Positions 51,976-61,329 of a DNA stretch of 64,000 bases are shown here, piece after piece. The stretch is from Myxococcus stipitatus. Its GTDB lineage: Bacteria; Myxococcota; Myxococcia; Myxococcales; Myxococcaceae. The translations under genes and the position numbers were made by a program. Location of the stretch: the NCBI RefSeq assembly GCF_038561935.1, contig NZ_CP102770.1, positions 1,674,001-1,738,000 on the forward strand, read 5' to 3'. How positions within the stretch are numbered: position 1 is the stretch's first letter; every line of letters starts with the position of its first letter. The notes beneath the pieces were generated by a model that had not been told where the DNA came from, did not search any database, and saw only the letters and a program-made list of their open reading frames with translations.

Positions 51976-53631
51976 TTATTCGCGCGTCACGGCCTGGAGG
52001 ATGACTTCCCGCCGCCGCTCGAGCAGCCGCAGCGCCAGCGGCAAGGTGAGCCGGTACAGCGCGAGATAGAGCCCCGCGCACACGGCAATCAGCGCCGCGG
52101 AACCCCACGACGGGCCGTCCTGCCCCGCGAACCGCAGGGCCCAGCCGAACGGCATGCAGCCCGCGCTGGCCGCGAGGATGCCCAGCATGGACGCCGTCAG
52201 TGGCACCTTGTCGCGCCGCTTGAGGTTCGCGTGGAACTTCACCGGGAAGTACAGCGACAGGAAGTTGCCCGCGGCCAGCAGCGCCGGGAGGACCCCCGCC
52301 ACCGCGGCGAGCGCGCAGACGATGTCCACCACGGACCCGAAGCCGAAGTACACGCGGTAGAAGAGGGCCACCAGCACCGCCATGCCGAGCGCCGCCGCGG
52401 CCTGCACCCGGTTCTTCGCGCGCAGCACGTCCGCCAGGTCCAGCGGCGCGGCCAGGAACGCCGCGAAGCCCTGCCCGTCATAGGCGAAGGTGTTCTGGGA
52501 GAACGTCGACGCAATCACCACCGCGCCGTAGATGCACAGGCCGCCCATCAGCCACGCATCCGCGGAGCGCCCCAGCAGGAACACGAACAAGTCCCGTCCG
52601 GACAGGAGCTTCAGCAGGATGGCCAGGATGAAGGGCACCGACGCGAGCAGCCGCGCGCGCGGATTGCGCCACAGGTCCAGCGCCTCGCGCGTCACCAGCG
52701 TGGAGAAGCGCGTGCGCGTGCGAGCGAACGGGTTGCTCTCCTTCGAGTCCTTCTGCTGGGGCCCCGCGCGGCCGGCCTGACGGTGGAAGCGCAGGAGGAG
52801 CCGGTACGCCACCGTCATGCCCAGGGCCGTGAAGAACAGCAGGCCCGCCGCCTCCACCATGGCCACGCGGGGACGGAACCAGGAGAGCTGCGCGAGGCCA
52901 TCTCCGAAGAACCCCGGAGGCACCCGCCCCAGCGCCACGGCCGCGTTGATGATGAGCGACATGTCCAGCGCGTCCACGCCGGACGTGCCCACCTGCGTCA
53001 GCCACGACGTGTCGATGGGCGGGATGAACGACGCGGCGAAGAGGAACAGCAGCAGGCCGCCGCCCATGATCTGCGCGCTGTGCTTCGCCCTCAGCACGTT
53101 GATGACGGCGTACAGCGCCACCCGGCTCCAGGCCGCGCAGAAGAGCGCGAACAGCACGTAGAGCACCACCGCGAGCCAGGGGGCCCACAGCCGGTTGATG
53201 GAGACGAAGCCCAGCGCCGCGCCGGTGAGCGGCGCGTAGAACACCAGCGCGCGCGGCTCGAAGAGGCTGGCCACCGTGGAGGCGATGAGCAGGCGGAAGG
53301 GCGAGATGGGGAAGGCCGCGTAGCGGCTCAGCTCGGAGTGGTCATCCACGCCCGCCGACAACAGCGGCCACGACACCCACACGGAGAAGGTGACGAAGCA
53401 CAGCAGGTTGAGGATGAAGTACGGCCACACGTCGCTCTCGGCGACGGGGCCCAGGCGCATGAGGCCATAGAAGAACAGGCCGAAGAACAGGCCCGGCGCG
53501 CTCGACGCGAGGAAGGCGCCCACGGCCAGCAGGCGGCTGCGGCCCGGCCCCTGGTTCAGCCCGATGTCGAAGCGCAGTCCCCACAGGAGCCACAGGTGGC
53601 GGAAGAACCCTGGAACGGCGGGGCGGCTCAT
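51976..53631 (-). CDS. ABC exporter permease subunit
   Basis: 551 residues, start overlapping the ATP-binding subunit's stop by 4 bases. Many hydrophobic segments (SSAPGLFFGLFFYGLMRLG, PYFILNLLCFVTFSVWVSWPLL, FTALGMTVAYRLLLRF and others), consistent with about 12 transmembrane helices and no exported domain. It resembles the large single-gene permeases encoded beside a CcmA-like ATPase. Substrate unknown. Confidence 0.85.
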   Translation of the reverse strand: MSRPAVPGFFRHLWLLWGLRFDIGLNQGPGRSRLLAVGAFLASSAPGLFFGLFFYGLMRLGPVAESDVWPYFILNLLCFVTFSVWVSWPLLSAGVDDHSELSRYAAFPISPFRLLIASTVASLFEPRALVFYAPLTGAALGFVSINRLWAPWLAVVLYVLFALFCAAWSRVALYAVINVLRAKHSAQIMGGGLLLFLFAASFIPPIDTSWLTQVGTSGVDALDMSLIINAAVALGRVPPGFFGDGLAQLSWFRPRVAMVEAAGLLFFTALGMTVAYRLLLRFHRQAGRAGPQQKDSKESNPFARTRTRFSTLVTREALDLWRNPRARLLASVPFILAILLKLLSGRDLFVFLLGRSADAWLMGGLCIYGAVVIASTFSQNTFAYDGQGFAAFLAAPLDLADVLRAKNRVQAAAALGMAVLVALFYRVYFGFGSVVDIVCALAAVAGVLPALLAAGNFLSLYFPVKFHANLKRRDKVPLTASMLGILAASAGCMPFGWALRFAGQDGPSWGSAALIAVCAGLYLALYRLTLPLALRLLERRREVILQAVTRE

Positions 53632-54446
53632 GCCGGCTCCCGCAGCGCCACGACGGGGGCGGGGGCCTCGCCGTAGAACGACAGCCGCGCGTTGCGCGAG
53701 GCCGGCACGGCGATGAGCTTCTCGAACACCGCCTCCAGCGAGGGGCAGTCGTAGCGCGCCAGCAGCGAGGGCACCGTGCCCTGGTCCAGCATCCGGCCGC
53801 CCTGGATGATGCCCGCGTGGGTGGCCAGCCGCTCGGCGATCTCCAGCACGTGCGTGGTGAGCAGCAGCGTCACCCCGCGCCGGCTCAGCTCGCGCAACAG
53901 CTCGCGGATGACCCCCGCGGCCAGCACGTCGATGCCCTCGAAGGGCTCATCCAGCAGCACCAGCTCCGGCGCGTGGATCAACGCCGCCGCGATGGCGAGC
54001 CTCCGCCGCATGCCCTTGGAGTACTCCGCGACGAGCGCGCCCGCCTTGTACGTGAGCTCCGTGAGCTCCAGCAGCTCCGCCGCCCGGGCCGCGGCCACGT
54101 CGCCGTCCAGCCCGTACATGCGCGCGCAGAACGTGAGGTACTGCCGGCCGGTGAGGCGCTCGAAGAGGCTCAGCTCCTCTGGCACCACGCCCACGCGGCG
54201 CTTCACCTCGAGCGGCTTCTTCACCGCGTCCACGCCCAGCATGTGGATGGAGCCCGCGTCGGGTCCGTACACGCCCGTCAGCAGCGCGATGCTGGTGGAC
54301 TTCCCGGCGCCATTGGGCCCCAGGTACGCGTAGAACGCCCCCTTGGGAATCTGGAGGTCCAGGCCATTGAGCGCGGTGAAGCCGCCGAAGCGCTTGAGCA
54401 ACCCGCGCGCGTCGACGGCCAGGTCATCGGAAGGGGAGGGCGTCAT
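53628..54446 (-). CDS. ABC transporter ATP-binding subunit (CcmA-like)
   Basis: 272 residues from ATG 54446. Walker A GPNGAGKST (43-51), signature YSKGMRRRL (the usual variant in CcmA-like exporters), Walker B LVLLDEPFEGID, and switch His in LLLTTHVLE. It energises the permease encoded directly downstream. The pair is the typical two-gene exporter; no accessory periplasmic protein is present. A weak Shine-Dalgarno. Confidence 0.93.
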   Translation of the reverse strand: MTPSPSDDLAVDARGLLKRFGGFTALNGLDLQIPKGAFYAYLGPNGAGKSTSIALLTGVYGPDAGSIHMLGVDAVKKPLEVKRRVGVVPEELSLFERLTGRQYLTFCARMYGLDGDVAAARAAELLELTELTYKAGALVAEYSKGMRRRLAIAAALIHAPELVLLDEPFEGIDVLAAGVIRELLRELSRRGVTLLLTTHVLEIAERLATHAGIIQGGRMLDQGTVPSLLARYDCPSLEAVFEKLIAVPASRNARLSFYGEAPAPVVALREPA

Positions 54447-54521
54447 GAAGGAGCGCCATCTCACCCGAGGCCGCCCCCCGGCGACAATCCTCACCCCGAC
54501 CGATGCGTGGGGTCCTCCGCC

Positions 54522-54899
54522 TCAGTGCACGAAGGCCATCTCCGGCGGGCCGACGATCTGCTGCACCGTCAGCCGCACCTTGTCCAGGTCCACCGGCTTG
54601 GAGATGTAGCCGGCGGCGCCCACCAGCTCCGCCTCCCACTCGAAGCCGTAGCCCGAGATGATGATGATGGGCAGTCCCCGGGCGCGAGGCATCTTCTTCA
54701 GCGCGTCCAGCAATCCCCAGCCGCTCATCACCGGCATGCGCAGGTCCAGCAGCACCGCGGCGGGCATGTCGCCCTCCAGGTGGTCCAGCGCCTCGCGGCC
54801 GTTGGTGGCCTGGACGGTGCGGTAACCCATCTCCTCGAGGGCATCGCAGATGAGCGCGCGGTGGCTCGCATCGTCATCGACGACCAAGATGTGGGACAT
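54522..54899 (-). CDS. Stand-alone CheY-like receiver protein
   Basis: 125 residues, receiver only. Asp9/Asp10 acidic pair (LVVDDD), phospho-acceptor Asp52 (LLDLRMPVMSG), Lys101 (YISKPVDL). No output domain, so it probably relays phosphate or binds a partner protein. It precedes the ABC genes by 75 bases on the same strand; a functional link is not shown. No histidine kinase nearby. Confidence 0.92.
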   Translation of the reverse strand: MSHILVVDDDASHRALICDALEEMGYRTVQATNGREALDHLEGDMPAAVLLDLRMPVMSGWGLLDALKKMPRARGLPIIIISGYGFEWEAELVGAAGYISKPVDLDKVRLTVQQIVGPPEMAFVH

Positions 54900-55129
54900 G
54901 GCAGGGCCTCAGAGGGGAGCTGCGGCGTCTCGGACCGCGGGATTCTATGGGCCGCAAGATGGGAACGGTGGGCCCATTCCGGAAGGGGTCGCTCCACTTT
55001 TCAACAGCCCACCGCCCCCTCGGTAGGGCCTCTTCCCTCGAGTCCCATGGGCTTCCGTCAGCCCCTGGTTCCATGACCCGGGTGTCTGGCGCGACACGGA
55101 GGGGAGGCGAGCGCGCGGCGTGTGCCCGG

Positions 55130-55360
55130 CTACTCCTGGGGCTTCTTCGCCGCGTCGCCAGGGACATCCGTGCGCCGCAGGTACGTGTTGTGCTCGTAGC
55201 CCTGGCGCGACAGCCGCTGTGACTCGATGGCGTCGGCGACCTTGGTGCACACCTGTCCCAGCAGGCGCAAGGACTCCGCCAGCAGCTTCTCGGCGTGGTC
55301 CTGGGCATCTGCCGCGGCGATGGTCGTTCGCTCTTTGCGGAACAGCCCTGGCAACTTCAT
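55130..55360 (-). CDS. Small hypothetical protein
   Basis: 76 residues, predicted mainly helical (AEKLLAESLRLLGQVCTKVADAIE), basic N-terminus and a charged C-terminal tail. No signal peptide. GGGGG lies directly before the ATG. No family recognised. Codon positions follow the local GC bias, which supports coding. Confidence 0.6.
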   Translation of the reverse strand: MKLPGLFRKERTTIAAADAQDHAEKLLAESLRLLGQVCTKVADAIESQRLSRQGYEHNTYLRRTDVPGDAAKKPQE

Positions 55361-55486
55361 CCCCCTGAATCTAGGAGACCCCGACGCCCTGCGCCACCGC
55401 CTGACGCATCACCTCCCGGCCCCCAGGGACCTCCTCCTGCCGGGGAAGCGGCGGTACCCCGCTCCCTTAACCGGATTGACCGACCA

Positions 55487-55512
55487 GCAAATTTACATTT
55501 TTGAGCATTTGC
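55487..55512. promoter_or_regulatory. AT-rich inverted repeat upstream of a small conserved gene
   Basis: GCAAAT (55487-55492) and ATTTGC (55507-55512) are separated by an AT-rich 14-base core within the 297-base divergent gap 55361-55657. The gap also holds a locally AT-rich segment around 55560-55620. It is a plausible promoter/operator zone, but no clean -35/-10 pair was found. Confidence 0.3.
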
Positions 55513-55657
55513 CTCCGACCGCCCCCGCGAAGCACCCCGAACTGGCGCGTAACCCGTTGGAATTCAAGGGTCTTAACGAATTTTCAAGTGAGGGGGTGAC
55601 AGGAAGTTAATCTGCCCCTACATTGCGAACCGTTGCATGGCTGCGGAGGAGTTGCGC

Positions 55658-55936
55658 ATGGCTTACGACGGCGAGCTGGTGAAGATGCAGAACGGTCGCT
55701 GGGCGCGGTTCCAGCGCTGCCAGGTGTACCGCCCGGGCGTCACGGACGCGGGTGAGACGATGCTGTTGATCGCGGTGGAGCTGGAGGAGCGCTATCAGCT
55801 GCTCCTCGACGGAGCCGCGGATTCGCTGGCCCAGTACCGCTACCAGGGCGTGCCCGTGCAGGTCCGGTTGGATCCGGAAGCGCAGGCCATCACCCTGCAG
55901 CCGGAAGTCGCCGCATCCGTACCCGCCGTGCACTAG
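55658..55936 (+). CDS. Small hypothetical protein, probably conserved
   Basis: 92 residues from ATG 55658 (GGAGGAG seven bases upstream; an in-frame ATG at 55637 is poorer). Sequence of beta-strand character (GRWARFQRCQVYRPG, MLLIAVELEERYQLLLDGA, YRYQGVPVQVRLDPEAQAI). Soluble, no signal. No family recognised. Followed by a strong terminator, so it is monocistronic, and the strong ribosome binding site suggests good expression. Confidence 0.75.
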   Translation: MAYDGELVKMQNGRWARFQRCQVYRPGVTDAGETMLLIAVELEERYQLLLDGAADSLAQYRYQGVPVQVRLDPEAQAITLQPEVAASVPAVH

Positions 55937-55990
55937 TTCCACGCTCCACGTGGGCGTGACGGTGCGGGTTTGACGGATTCACAACACAAG

Positions 55991-56018
55991 GGGCCTCGCG
56001 ATTCACATCGCGGGGCCC
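55991..56018 (+). terminator. Intrinsic terminator
   Basis: GGGCCTCGCGAT (55991-56002) pairs with ATCGCGGGGCCC (56007-56018), 12 bp with one T-G wobble and a 4-base loop, followed by TTCGAATTT. It ends the 92-residue gene and probably also serves the convergent peptidase transcript. Confidence 0.75.
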
Positions 56019-56047
56019 TTCGAATTTACAGCGCCTTGCGAGGTGCG

Positions 56048-58096
56048 TCAGCGGCCCTGCAGCCAACGCGAGTACGCCCCGAAGTCGTAGCCACGGCCCA
56101 GAAAGTCGCGGACCAGGTCCGCCGCGTCCTTGGAGCCGCCGGGTGACAGCACCGTGTCGCGGTACCGGTGGGCGGTGGCGGTGTCCATCATCCCGTGCTG
56201 CTCGAAGGGCGTGAGCAGGTCTCGCGCGATGACGAGCGACCAGAGGTACGAGTAGTAGAGCGCGGAGTAGTCGCCGTCGAGCTGGGTGAAGGCGAGGTGC
56301 GCGTACGTCCCGTCCACCGCGCGGAACGGCAGGTAGCGCTCCTGGAGCTCCATCACGAGCGGCGTGGAGTCGTCGGTGTCCACCGGGTTGGTGTTGTCGT
56401 GGAGGTGGAGGCTGACGGCCGCGTAGAAGAGCTGCTGGCGGACCCACAGGCCCTTGCCGAACGTGTCCGCGTGGCGCATCCGCGAGATGAGGTCCTCCGG
56501 CATCGGCGCGCCCGTGTCGATGTGGCGCGCGAAGCGCTGGAGTGACTCCACGCTCCAGGCCCACTCCTCCATCACCTGCGCGGGGGCCTCCACGAAGTCG
56601 CCCTCCGTGCGCGTGCCGGACAGGCCCGCCCACCGCGCGCGGCCTCCCAGCAGGTGGTGCAGCAGGTGGCCGAACTCGTGGAAGAACGCGCGGACCTCCG
56701 AGTGCTGGAGCAGCGCGGGGCGACTGCCGGGGCGCGGGAAGTTGCACGTCAGCACGCCCTCCGGCAGGGCCTTCCCCTCGCGCCCCAGGGCCAGGTCCCA
56801 CTGCGCGGCGTGCGTGTACTTGCCCGGGCGCGGGTGCATGTCCAGGTAGAAGCGGCCTCGGCGCTCGGTGCCCTCGTAGACGTCCCAGACCTCCACGTCC
56901 TCGTGCCAGACGGGCGCATCCGTCACGCGGCGGTAGGTGAGGCCGAAGAGGTCCGCGGTGAGGTCCAGCACGCCCTGCTTCACGCGGGAGTATTCGAAGT
57001 ACGGCCGCAGCTCGCGTGAGTCGAAGCGGTAGCGCTCCGCGCGCACGCGCTCCTCCAGCCACGCCTGCTCCCAGGGCTCCACGCGGGTGGCCTCGGGAAT
57101 GTCCCGGCGCTTGCGTTCCAGCAGCGCCGCGTACTCCTCGCGCATGCGCCCGGCGACGGCGGCGGCCAGCTCCTCGATGAAGTTGGCGGCCACCTGCTCC
57201 TGGCGCACCATCTTGTCCTCGGCGGCGTAGGCGGCCCAGTTCGGATAGCCCAGCAGCGTGGCCAGCGAGTGGCGCGCATGGAGCATCCTGGCCAGCGTGT
57301 CCAGGTTGTGCGGATGGCCGCGGCGGCGTCCCAGGCGCCACAGCGACTCGCGCGTGGACGCGTCCTGGGCGTACGTCATGAAGGGCCCCATGTCCGCGGA
57401 GTTCGTCGCCAGGCGCACGCTCCCGTTGGCGCCAGGGGGATGGGCGCGGACGTAGTCCTCCGGCAGCCCCGCCAGCGCGGACGGCGGCACGTCCAGGTTC
57501 CGCACGTCGTCGTGGATGTGCCGGCTGAACTCCTGCCCCAGCACGATGAGCTCTTCTTGCAGCTCCCGCACGCGCTCGCGCGTGGCGGCGTCCCGGTCGA
57601 CCCCGGCGCGCTGGAAGCCTCGCAGCACCCGCGCCACCCAGCGGCGCGTCGTCGCGTCCTGTCGCCGCAGGTCGAGCGCGGCCAGGGTGTCGTAGACGCG
57701 CCGGTCCAGCGAGATGTCCGTGCGCACGCGCTCCACCGACTGCTCGCACCGCTCCGCGGCGGCCCGGAACGCCGGGTCCGGGTGCACGTTGGCGCCAATG
57801 GCCGAGCGGCCCACGGCGTTGTCCAGCAGCGCCATGGCGTCGTCGTACGTGCCGAGCAGCTCCTCCGGGGCCACGTGCTCCGGCCGAGAGGTCGTCAGCC
57901 GCGTGACGGCCTTGCGCGCGTCCTGGATGTCCCGACGGCATGCGTCCATGAAGCGCTCGGGAGAGGCCGCCAGGAGCAGCCCGGCCTGGGGGGCAAGCGA
58001 CGCACGCGCGCCGCCCGCGCGCTCAGCCGTCCGGGCGGACGTGCCCAGACACCCCGCGAGGATGAAGGCGGCGACGATGACGAACGTGGAACGCAA
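56048..58096 (-). CDS. M3-family zinc metallopeptidase lipoprotein
   Basis: 682 residues from TTG 58096, chosen because GGGAGG is 5 bases upstream and it starts a lipoprotein signal (RSTFVIVAAFILAGC); the alternative ATG at 58204 adds an Arg-rich 36 residues that would spoil the signal. Oligopeptidase of the thimet/Dcp type: zinc motif HEFGH (His473, Glu474, His477) and the third ligand region EAPAQVMEEW. Most M3 enzymes are cytoplasmic; here the N-terminus indicates envelope anchoring, so it may digest exported or prey peptides (inference). Ends 30 bases after a terminator. Confidence 0.9.
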   Translation of the reverse strand: MRSTFVIVAAFILAGCLGTSARTAERAGGARASLAPQAGLLLAASPERFMDACRRDIQDARKAVTRLTTSRPEHVAPEELLGTYDDAMALLDNAVGRSAIGANVHPDPAFRAAAERCEQSVERVRTDISLDRRVYDTLAALDLRRQDATTRRWVARVLRGFQRAGVDRDAATRERVRELQEELIVLGQEFSRHIHDDVRNLDVPPSALAGLPEDYVRAHPPGANGSVRLATNSADMGPFMTYAQDASTRESLWRLGRRRGHPHNLDTLARMLHARHSLATLLGYPNWAAYAAEDKMVRQEQVAANFIEELAAAVAGRMREEYAALLERKRRDIPEATRVEPWEQAWLEERVRAERYRFDSRELRPYFEYSRVKQGVLDLTADLFGLTYRRVTDAPVWHEDVEVWDVYEGTERRGRFYLDMHPRPGKYTHAAQWDLALGREGKALPEGVLTCNFPRPGSRPALLQHSEVRAFFHEFGHLLHHLLGGRARWAGLSGTRTEGDFVEAPAQVMEEWAWSVESLQRFARHIDTGAPMPEDLISRMRHADTFGKGLWVRQQLFYAAVSLHLHDNTNPVDTDDSTPLVMELQERYLPFRAVDGTYAHLAFTQLDGDYSALYYSYLWSLVIARDLLTPFEQHGMMDTATAHRYRDTVLSPGGSKDAADLVRDFLGRGYDFGAYSRWLQGR

Positions 58097-58280
58097 AGGG
58101 CCCTCCCGAACCGGATTGTGGAAGCGGCGGCGGCGCCTGGGGCTTTCCCGTACGCGCTTCGCCTGAAAGGACGGATAGGGGTGTGGTTTGTTGCAAATAT
58201 TCAACCCAATTGGAGTCGGGCGGAAGGGATTCCTGTCCTGCAGGGTGATGGAAAACGGGCGTGGAATGGAAGGGGGACGC

Positions 58281-59063
58281 TCAGGTTCCTACCTGGAGGA
58301 ACCGGGCGGCGTTCTCCCTCACGACGCGCCGCACGATGCGCTCGGAGAGGCGGGCCTTGGACAGGAGGTTGGCGACGCGGGCCAGTCCCAGGATGTCGCC
58401 CGCGCCGTCTCCCGCGTCGGAGTTGAGCACCAGCCGCTCACTGCCCAGCCGGCGGACCAGGGTGACGGCGCGCTCGGCGGCGAGGGCCTCCGGGTGCAGC
58501 GTCAGCCCGGCCCAATGTCCCACTTCCAGGATGGTGCGCACGGTGCGCGTGGTGGCGTGGTCCACGAGGACACGCGAGGGCAGCACGCCCGACTGGCGCA
58601 GCAGGGTGAGGACGCGGCGCGTGTGGCGCTCCTTGTCCACCAGCGGCGTGTGGACGATGACGCGCAGCTTGAGGCGGCGCGCCAGCGCGAGCTGCTCCAG
58701 GAAGGCCTCCTCCTCCTCTTCGCCGCCCACGTGCAGCCCCGTCTCGCCGAGCGCCACGACGCGGCCGCCCTGGAAGTAGTCGGGCAGGGCGGAGAGGACC
58801 TCCGACAGGCCGCGTCGGGGGATGCAGCGAGGGTGGACACCCAGCGCGGCCCACGCGCGGATGCCCACCTTCTCCAGCCGGGGGAGCTGCCGCTCCACCA
58901 CGTCATCGAAGTGGCGCAGGAGCCCCTTGGACGTGGGCTCGGGGAAGTGGTGCGCCACCACGAGCGCCTGCTCCACTCCGAAGAAGCGCATCGACTCGAG
59001 GTCCTGGTCGCTCAGGCTCTCGGGGTGCAGGTGCGCGTCGAAGATGGGGAGGGGCTCGGGCAC
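58281..59063 (-). CDS. TatD-family metal-dependent hydrolase
   Basis: 260 residues from GTG 59063, four bases after the stop of the gamma-glutamyltransferase gene. TIM-barrel motifs: FDAHLHP, VALGETGLH (TatD usually GEIGLD), VIVHTP, VLVDHATT and NSDAG. Family members are DNases or related hydrolases; the His in place of Asp in GETGLH makes a TatD-like DNase role uncertain. Probably co-transcribed with ggt. Confidence 0.85.
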   Translation of the reverse strand: MPEPLPIFDAHLHPESLSDQDLESMRFFGVEQALVVAHHFPEPTSKGLLRHFDDVVERQLPRLEKVGIRAWAALGVHPRCIPRRGLSEVLSALPDYFQGGRVVALGETGLHVGGEEEEEAFLEQLALARRLKLRVIVHTPLVDKERHTRRVLTLLRQSGVLPSRVLVDHATTRTVRTILEVGHWAGLTLHPEALAAERAVTLVRRLGSERLVLNSDAGDGAGDILGLARVANLLSKARLSERIVRRVVRENAARFLQVGT

Positions 59064-59067
59064 GCGC

Positions 59068-60870
59068 TCAATCCTGTCCCACGGCGAAGCCCTCGTTGCG
59101 AGGGTCGCTTCCGGAGAAGCGCAGTCCTGTCGTCGAGTCGATGAAGACGGCCTCCGCGTCGCCCCATTGTTCCACCCGGCGGACCTTGTGTCCCTTGGCT
59201 TCCAGCGCGGACAGGGTGGCGGGCTCCAGGCCCCACCGGTCCACCCACATCTCGTCCGGCAGGTACTGGTGATGGACGCGGCCCTCGCCCACCGCGCGCG
59301 CCACGTCCATGCCGCCGTCGATGATGTTGCTGATGACCTGGATGACGGTGGTGGGGATGGTGGAGCCGCCGGGGCTGCCCACCGCCAGCATGACGCGCGT
59401 GGGCTCGTCCTTGGAGAACACCAGCGTGGGCGTCATGGAGGACTGGGGCACCTTGCCGGGGAGGATGGCGTTGGGCTCACCCGTGACGAGTCCATACGCG
59501 TTGGGCACGCCGGGCTGCGCGGCGAAGTCGTCCATCTCGTCGTTGAGCAGCACGCCGGTGCCCTTGGCCACCACACACGAGCCATAGCCGTAGTTCACCG
59601 TCGTCGTCATCGCCACCGTGTTGCCATGCTTGTCCATGACGGAGATGTGCGTGGTGTTCTTGCGCTCCGGCTCCGGCGTCAGCGTGGCGGGCTTGTCCGT
59701 CAGCGTGGAGCCCTGCGTGTGGGGCGACTGGGGCAAGAGCGACAGGCTGGACGTGGCCTTCTTCGGGTCGATGGAGCCGGCCAGGTCCGCGATGTGCCCC
59801 TTCGACACGAGCCGCGCGGTGGGCACGTCGGAGAAGTCCGGGTCACCCAGGTACTTCGCGCGGTCCACGTATGCGCGCCGCACCGCCTCCACGTACAGGT
59901 GCACCACCTCCGGGTCCTTCAAGGTGAAGCCCTGGGGCCGCAGGATTTCCATCGCCCCCAGCACCTGGAGCAGCGCCACGCCGCCCGCGCTGGGCGGAGG
60001 CATGGTGAGGATGCGGTGGCCGCGGTAGCTGCCCGCCAGGGGCTCGCGCGGGCGCGTCTTGTAGGACGCCAGGTCCTCCAGCGTGAGGATGCCGCCGCCC
60101 GAGCGCACCGTGTCCACGATGCCCTGGGCCACCGGCCCCGTGTAGAAGCCCTTCGCGCCCTGCTTCGCGAGCGTGGAGAGCGTGCGCGCCAGGTCCGGCT
60201 GGCGCACGAGGTGGCCGATGGGCGGCACGTCCATCTCTCCCTGCGCGTTCTTCAAGAGGAAGATGCGCGACGCCTCCGGGTCCTTGCGCAGGCACTCCAG
60301 CCGGCCCGCCGTCATGGAGCGGTAGCGCGGCGTCACCCACAGCCCCTTGCGCGCCGCTTCGATGGCGGGCGCCAGCACGACGGACGGAGGCAGCGTGCCG
60401 TGCGTCTTGAGCAGCTCCAGGTAGCCCGCCACCGCGCCCGGCACCGCGACGCTCAGCACGCCATCCGTGGACAGCGTCGGCACCACCTTGCCGTCCTTGA
60501 GGAACATGTCGCGCGTGGCCGCCTTGGGCGCCACCTCGCGGAAGTCCAGCGCCCGCGTCGTGCCGGACTTCGCGTCATGCACCAGCGCGAAGCCGCCGCC
60601 GCCCACGCCCGAGTGATAGGGCCCCACGACGGCCGCCACGAAGGCCGCGGCCACCGCCGCGTCCACCGCGTTGCCTCCCCGATCGAGCATCTTCAGGGCC
60701 GCCTCACTGGCCTGCGGATACGCCGTGGCCACCGCGCCGCCCCGGTAGGGCCGCGCCGCGGAGGCCACACACGCCAGGAGCAACACCGCCACCGCCAGGC
60801 TCCGCACCAACGCCACCTGAACCCTCGCGCTCTTCCGCGAGGGCTGCCTCTCGACGCTCGTCTCGTTCAC
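59068..60870 (-). CDS. ggt: Gamma-glutamyltransferase
   Basis: 600 residues from GTG 60870 (another GTG at 60879 is possible). Signal/anchor (ALVRSLAVAVLLLACVASAA), then the large subunit (HSGVGGGGFALVHD) and the autocatalytic site: NTTHISVMDKHGNTVAMT, where the first Thr (Thr406) should become the N-terminus of the small subunit and the nucleophile. Also GSPGGSTIPTTV near the C-terminus. Hydrolyses or transfers the gamma-glutamyl group of glutathione in the periplasm. The usual length is about 580. Confidence 0.93.
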   Translation of the reverse strand: MNETSVERQPSRKSARVQVALVRSLAVAVLLLACVASAARPYRGGAVATAYPQASEAALKMLDRGGNAVDAAVAAAFVAAVVGPYHSGVGGGGFALVHDAKSGTTRALDFREVAPKAATRDMFLKDGKVVPTLSTDGVLSVAVPGAVAGYLELLKTHGTLPPSVVLAPAIEAARKGLWVTPRYRSMTAGRLECLRKDPEASRIFLLKNAQGEMDVPPIGHLVRQPDLARTLSTLAKQGAKGFYTGPVAQGIVDTVRSGGGILTLEDLASYKTRPREPLAGSYRGHRILTMPPPSAGGVALLQVLGAMEILRPQGFTLKDPEVVHLYVEAVRRAYVDRAKYLGDPDFSDVPTARLVSKGHIADLAGSIDPKKATSSLSLLPQSPHTQGSTLTDKPATLTPEPERKNTTHISVMDKHGNTVAMTTTVNYGYGSCVVAKGTGVLLNDEMDDFAAQPGVPNAYGLVTGEPNAILPGKVPQSSMTPTLVFSKDEPTRVMLAVGSPGGSTIPTTVIQVISNIIDGGMDVARAVGEGRVHHQYLPDEMWVDRWGLEPATLSALEAKGHKVRRVEQWGDAEAVFIDSTTGLRFSGSDPRNEGFAVGQD

Positions 60871-61122
60871 GGGGTCCACCTTTGGGGAAGGTGCAATCAA
60901 TACCTTGAGGCTGGCCTTCGTCGCGGGTGATGTGTTACCCGGCGGACAATCACCCACACTTTGGGGCCGGGACTCGAGGACACCAGTCCGACTACACCTC
61001 TCCCGGTATGCACGAACTGTCCGCACCGGACCATGATTTCAACTCAGCAGAATTTTTCCTCTTGGATTGTTATCCCAGAGGGTGCATCCTCTACCCATCA
61101 TGAGTCGCGAGTGGGGGAGCAA
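60871..61122. other. Divergent control region of ggt and the short gene before glmU
   Basis: AT-richer than the surroundings (for example AATTTTTCC near 61050), consistent with promoters for both directions. No convincing -35/-10 pair could be fixed. It contains the imperfect palindrome listed separately. Confidence 0.4.
61077..61092. promoter_or_regulatory. Imperfect 16-base palindrome upstream of the glmU leader gene
   Basis: AGAGGGTGCATCCTCT at 61077-61092: AGAGG/CCTCT arms around TGCA, with one mismatched pair. It lies 30 bases before the short gene's ATG, where an operator would sit. Not linked to any known regulator. Confidence 0.3.
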
Positions 61123-61329
61123 ATGAGTGCACCGGCCTCATCCGACAAAGCGACCCGCTCCGGGTCGGTTCCGCCCTCCGGACGCGTGACGCTCTTCCTC
61201 AAGCCGAGCTTTGGAATCACGGTGAAGAGCAACGCACTGTGTGTGGCCGTCAGCGCGAAGCCCCAACCTGATAACACCTCCGAGACTTCCGAGCAGCGCG
61301 CGGTTGACGGTTCGATTCCCTATCCCTAA
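61123..61329 (+). CDS. Short hypothetical protein upstream of glmU
   Basis: 68 residues from ATG 61123 (GGGGGAG a few bases upstream, slightly close). The sequence is Ser/Pro/Lys-rich at both ends with a central hydrophobic strand ([22 protein letters not shown]). No signal peptide or family. The stop lies 11 bases before the glmU ATG, which itself has no Shine-Dalgarno, so translation could be coupled. Coding status is less certain than that of its neighbours. Confidence 0.5.
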   Translation: MSAPASSDKATRSGSVPPSGRVTLFLKPSFGITVKSNALCVAVSAKPQPDNTSETSEQRAVDGSIPYP

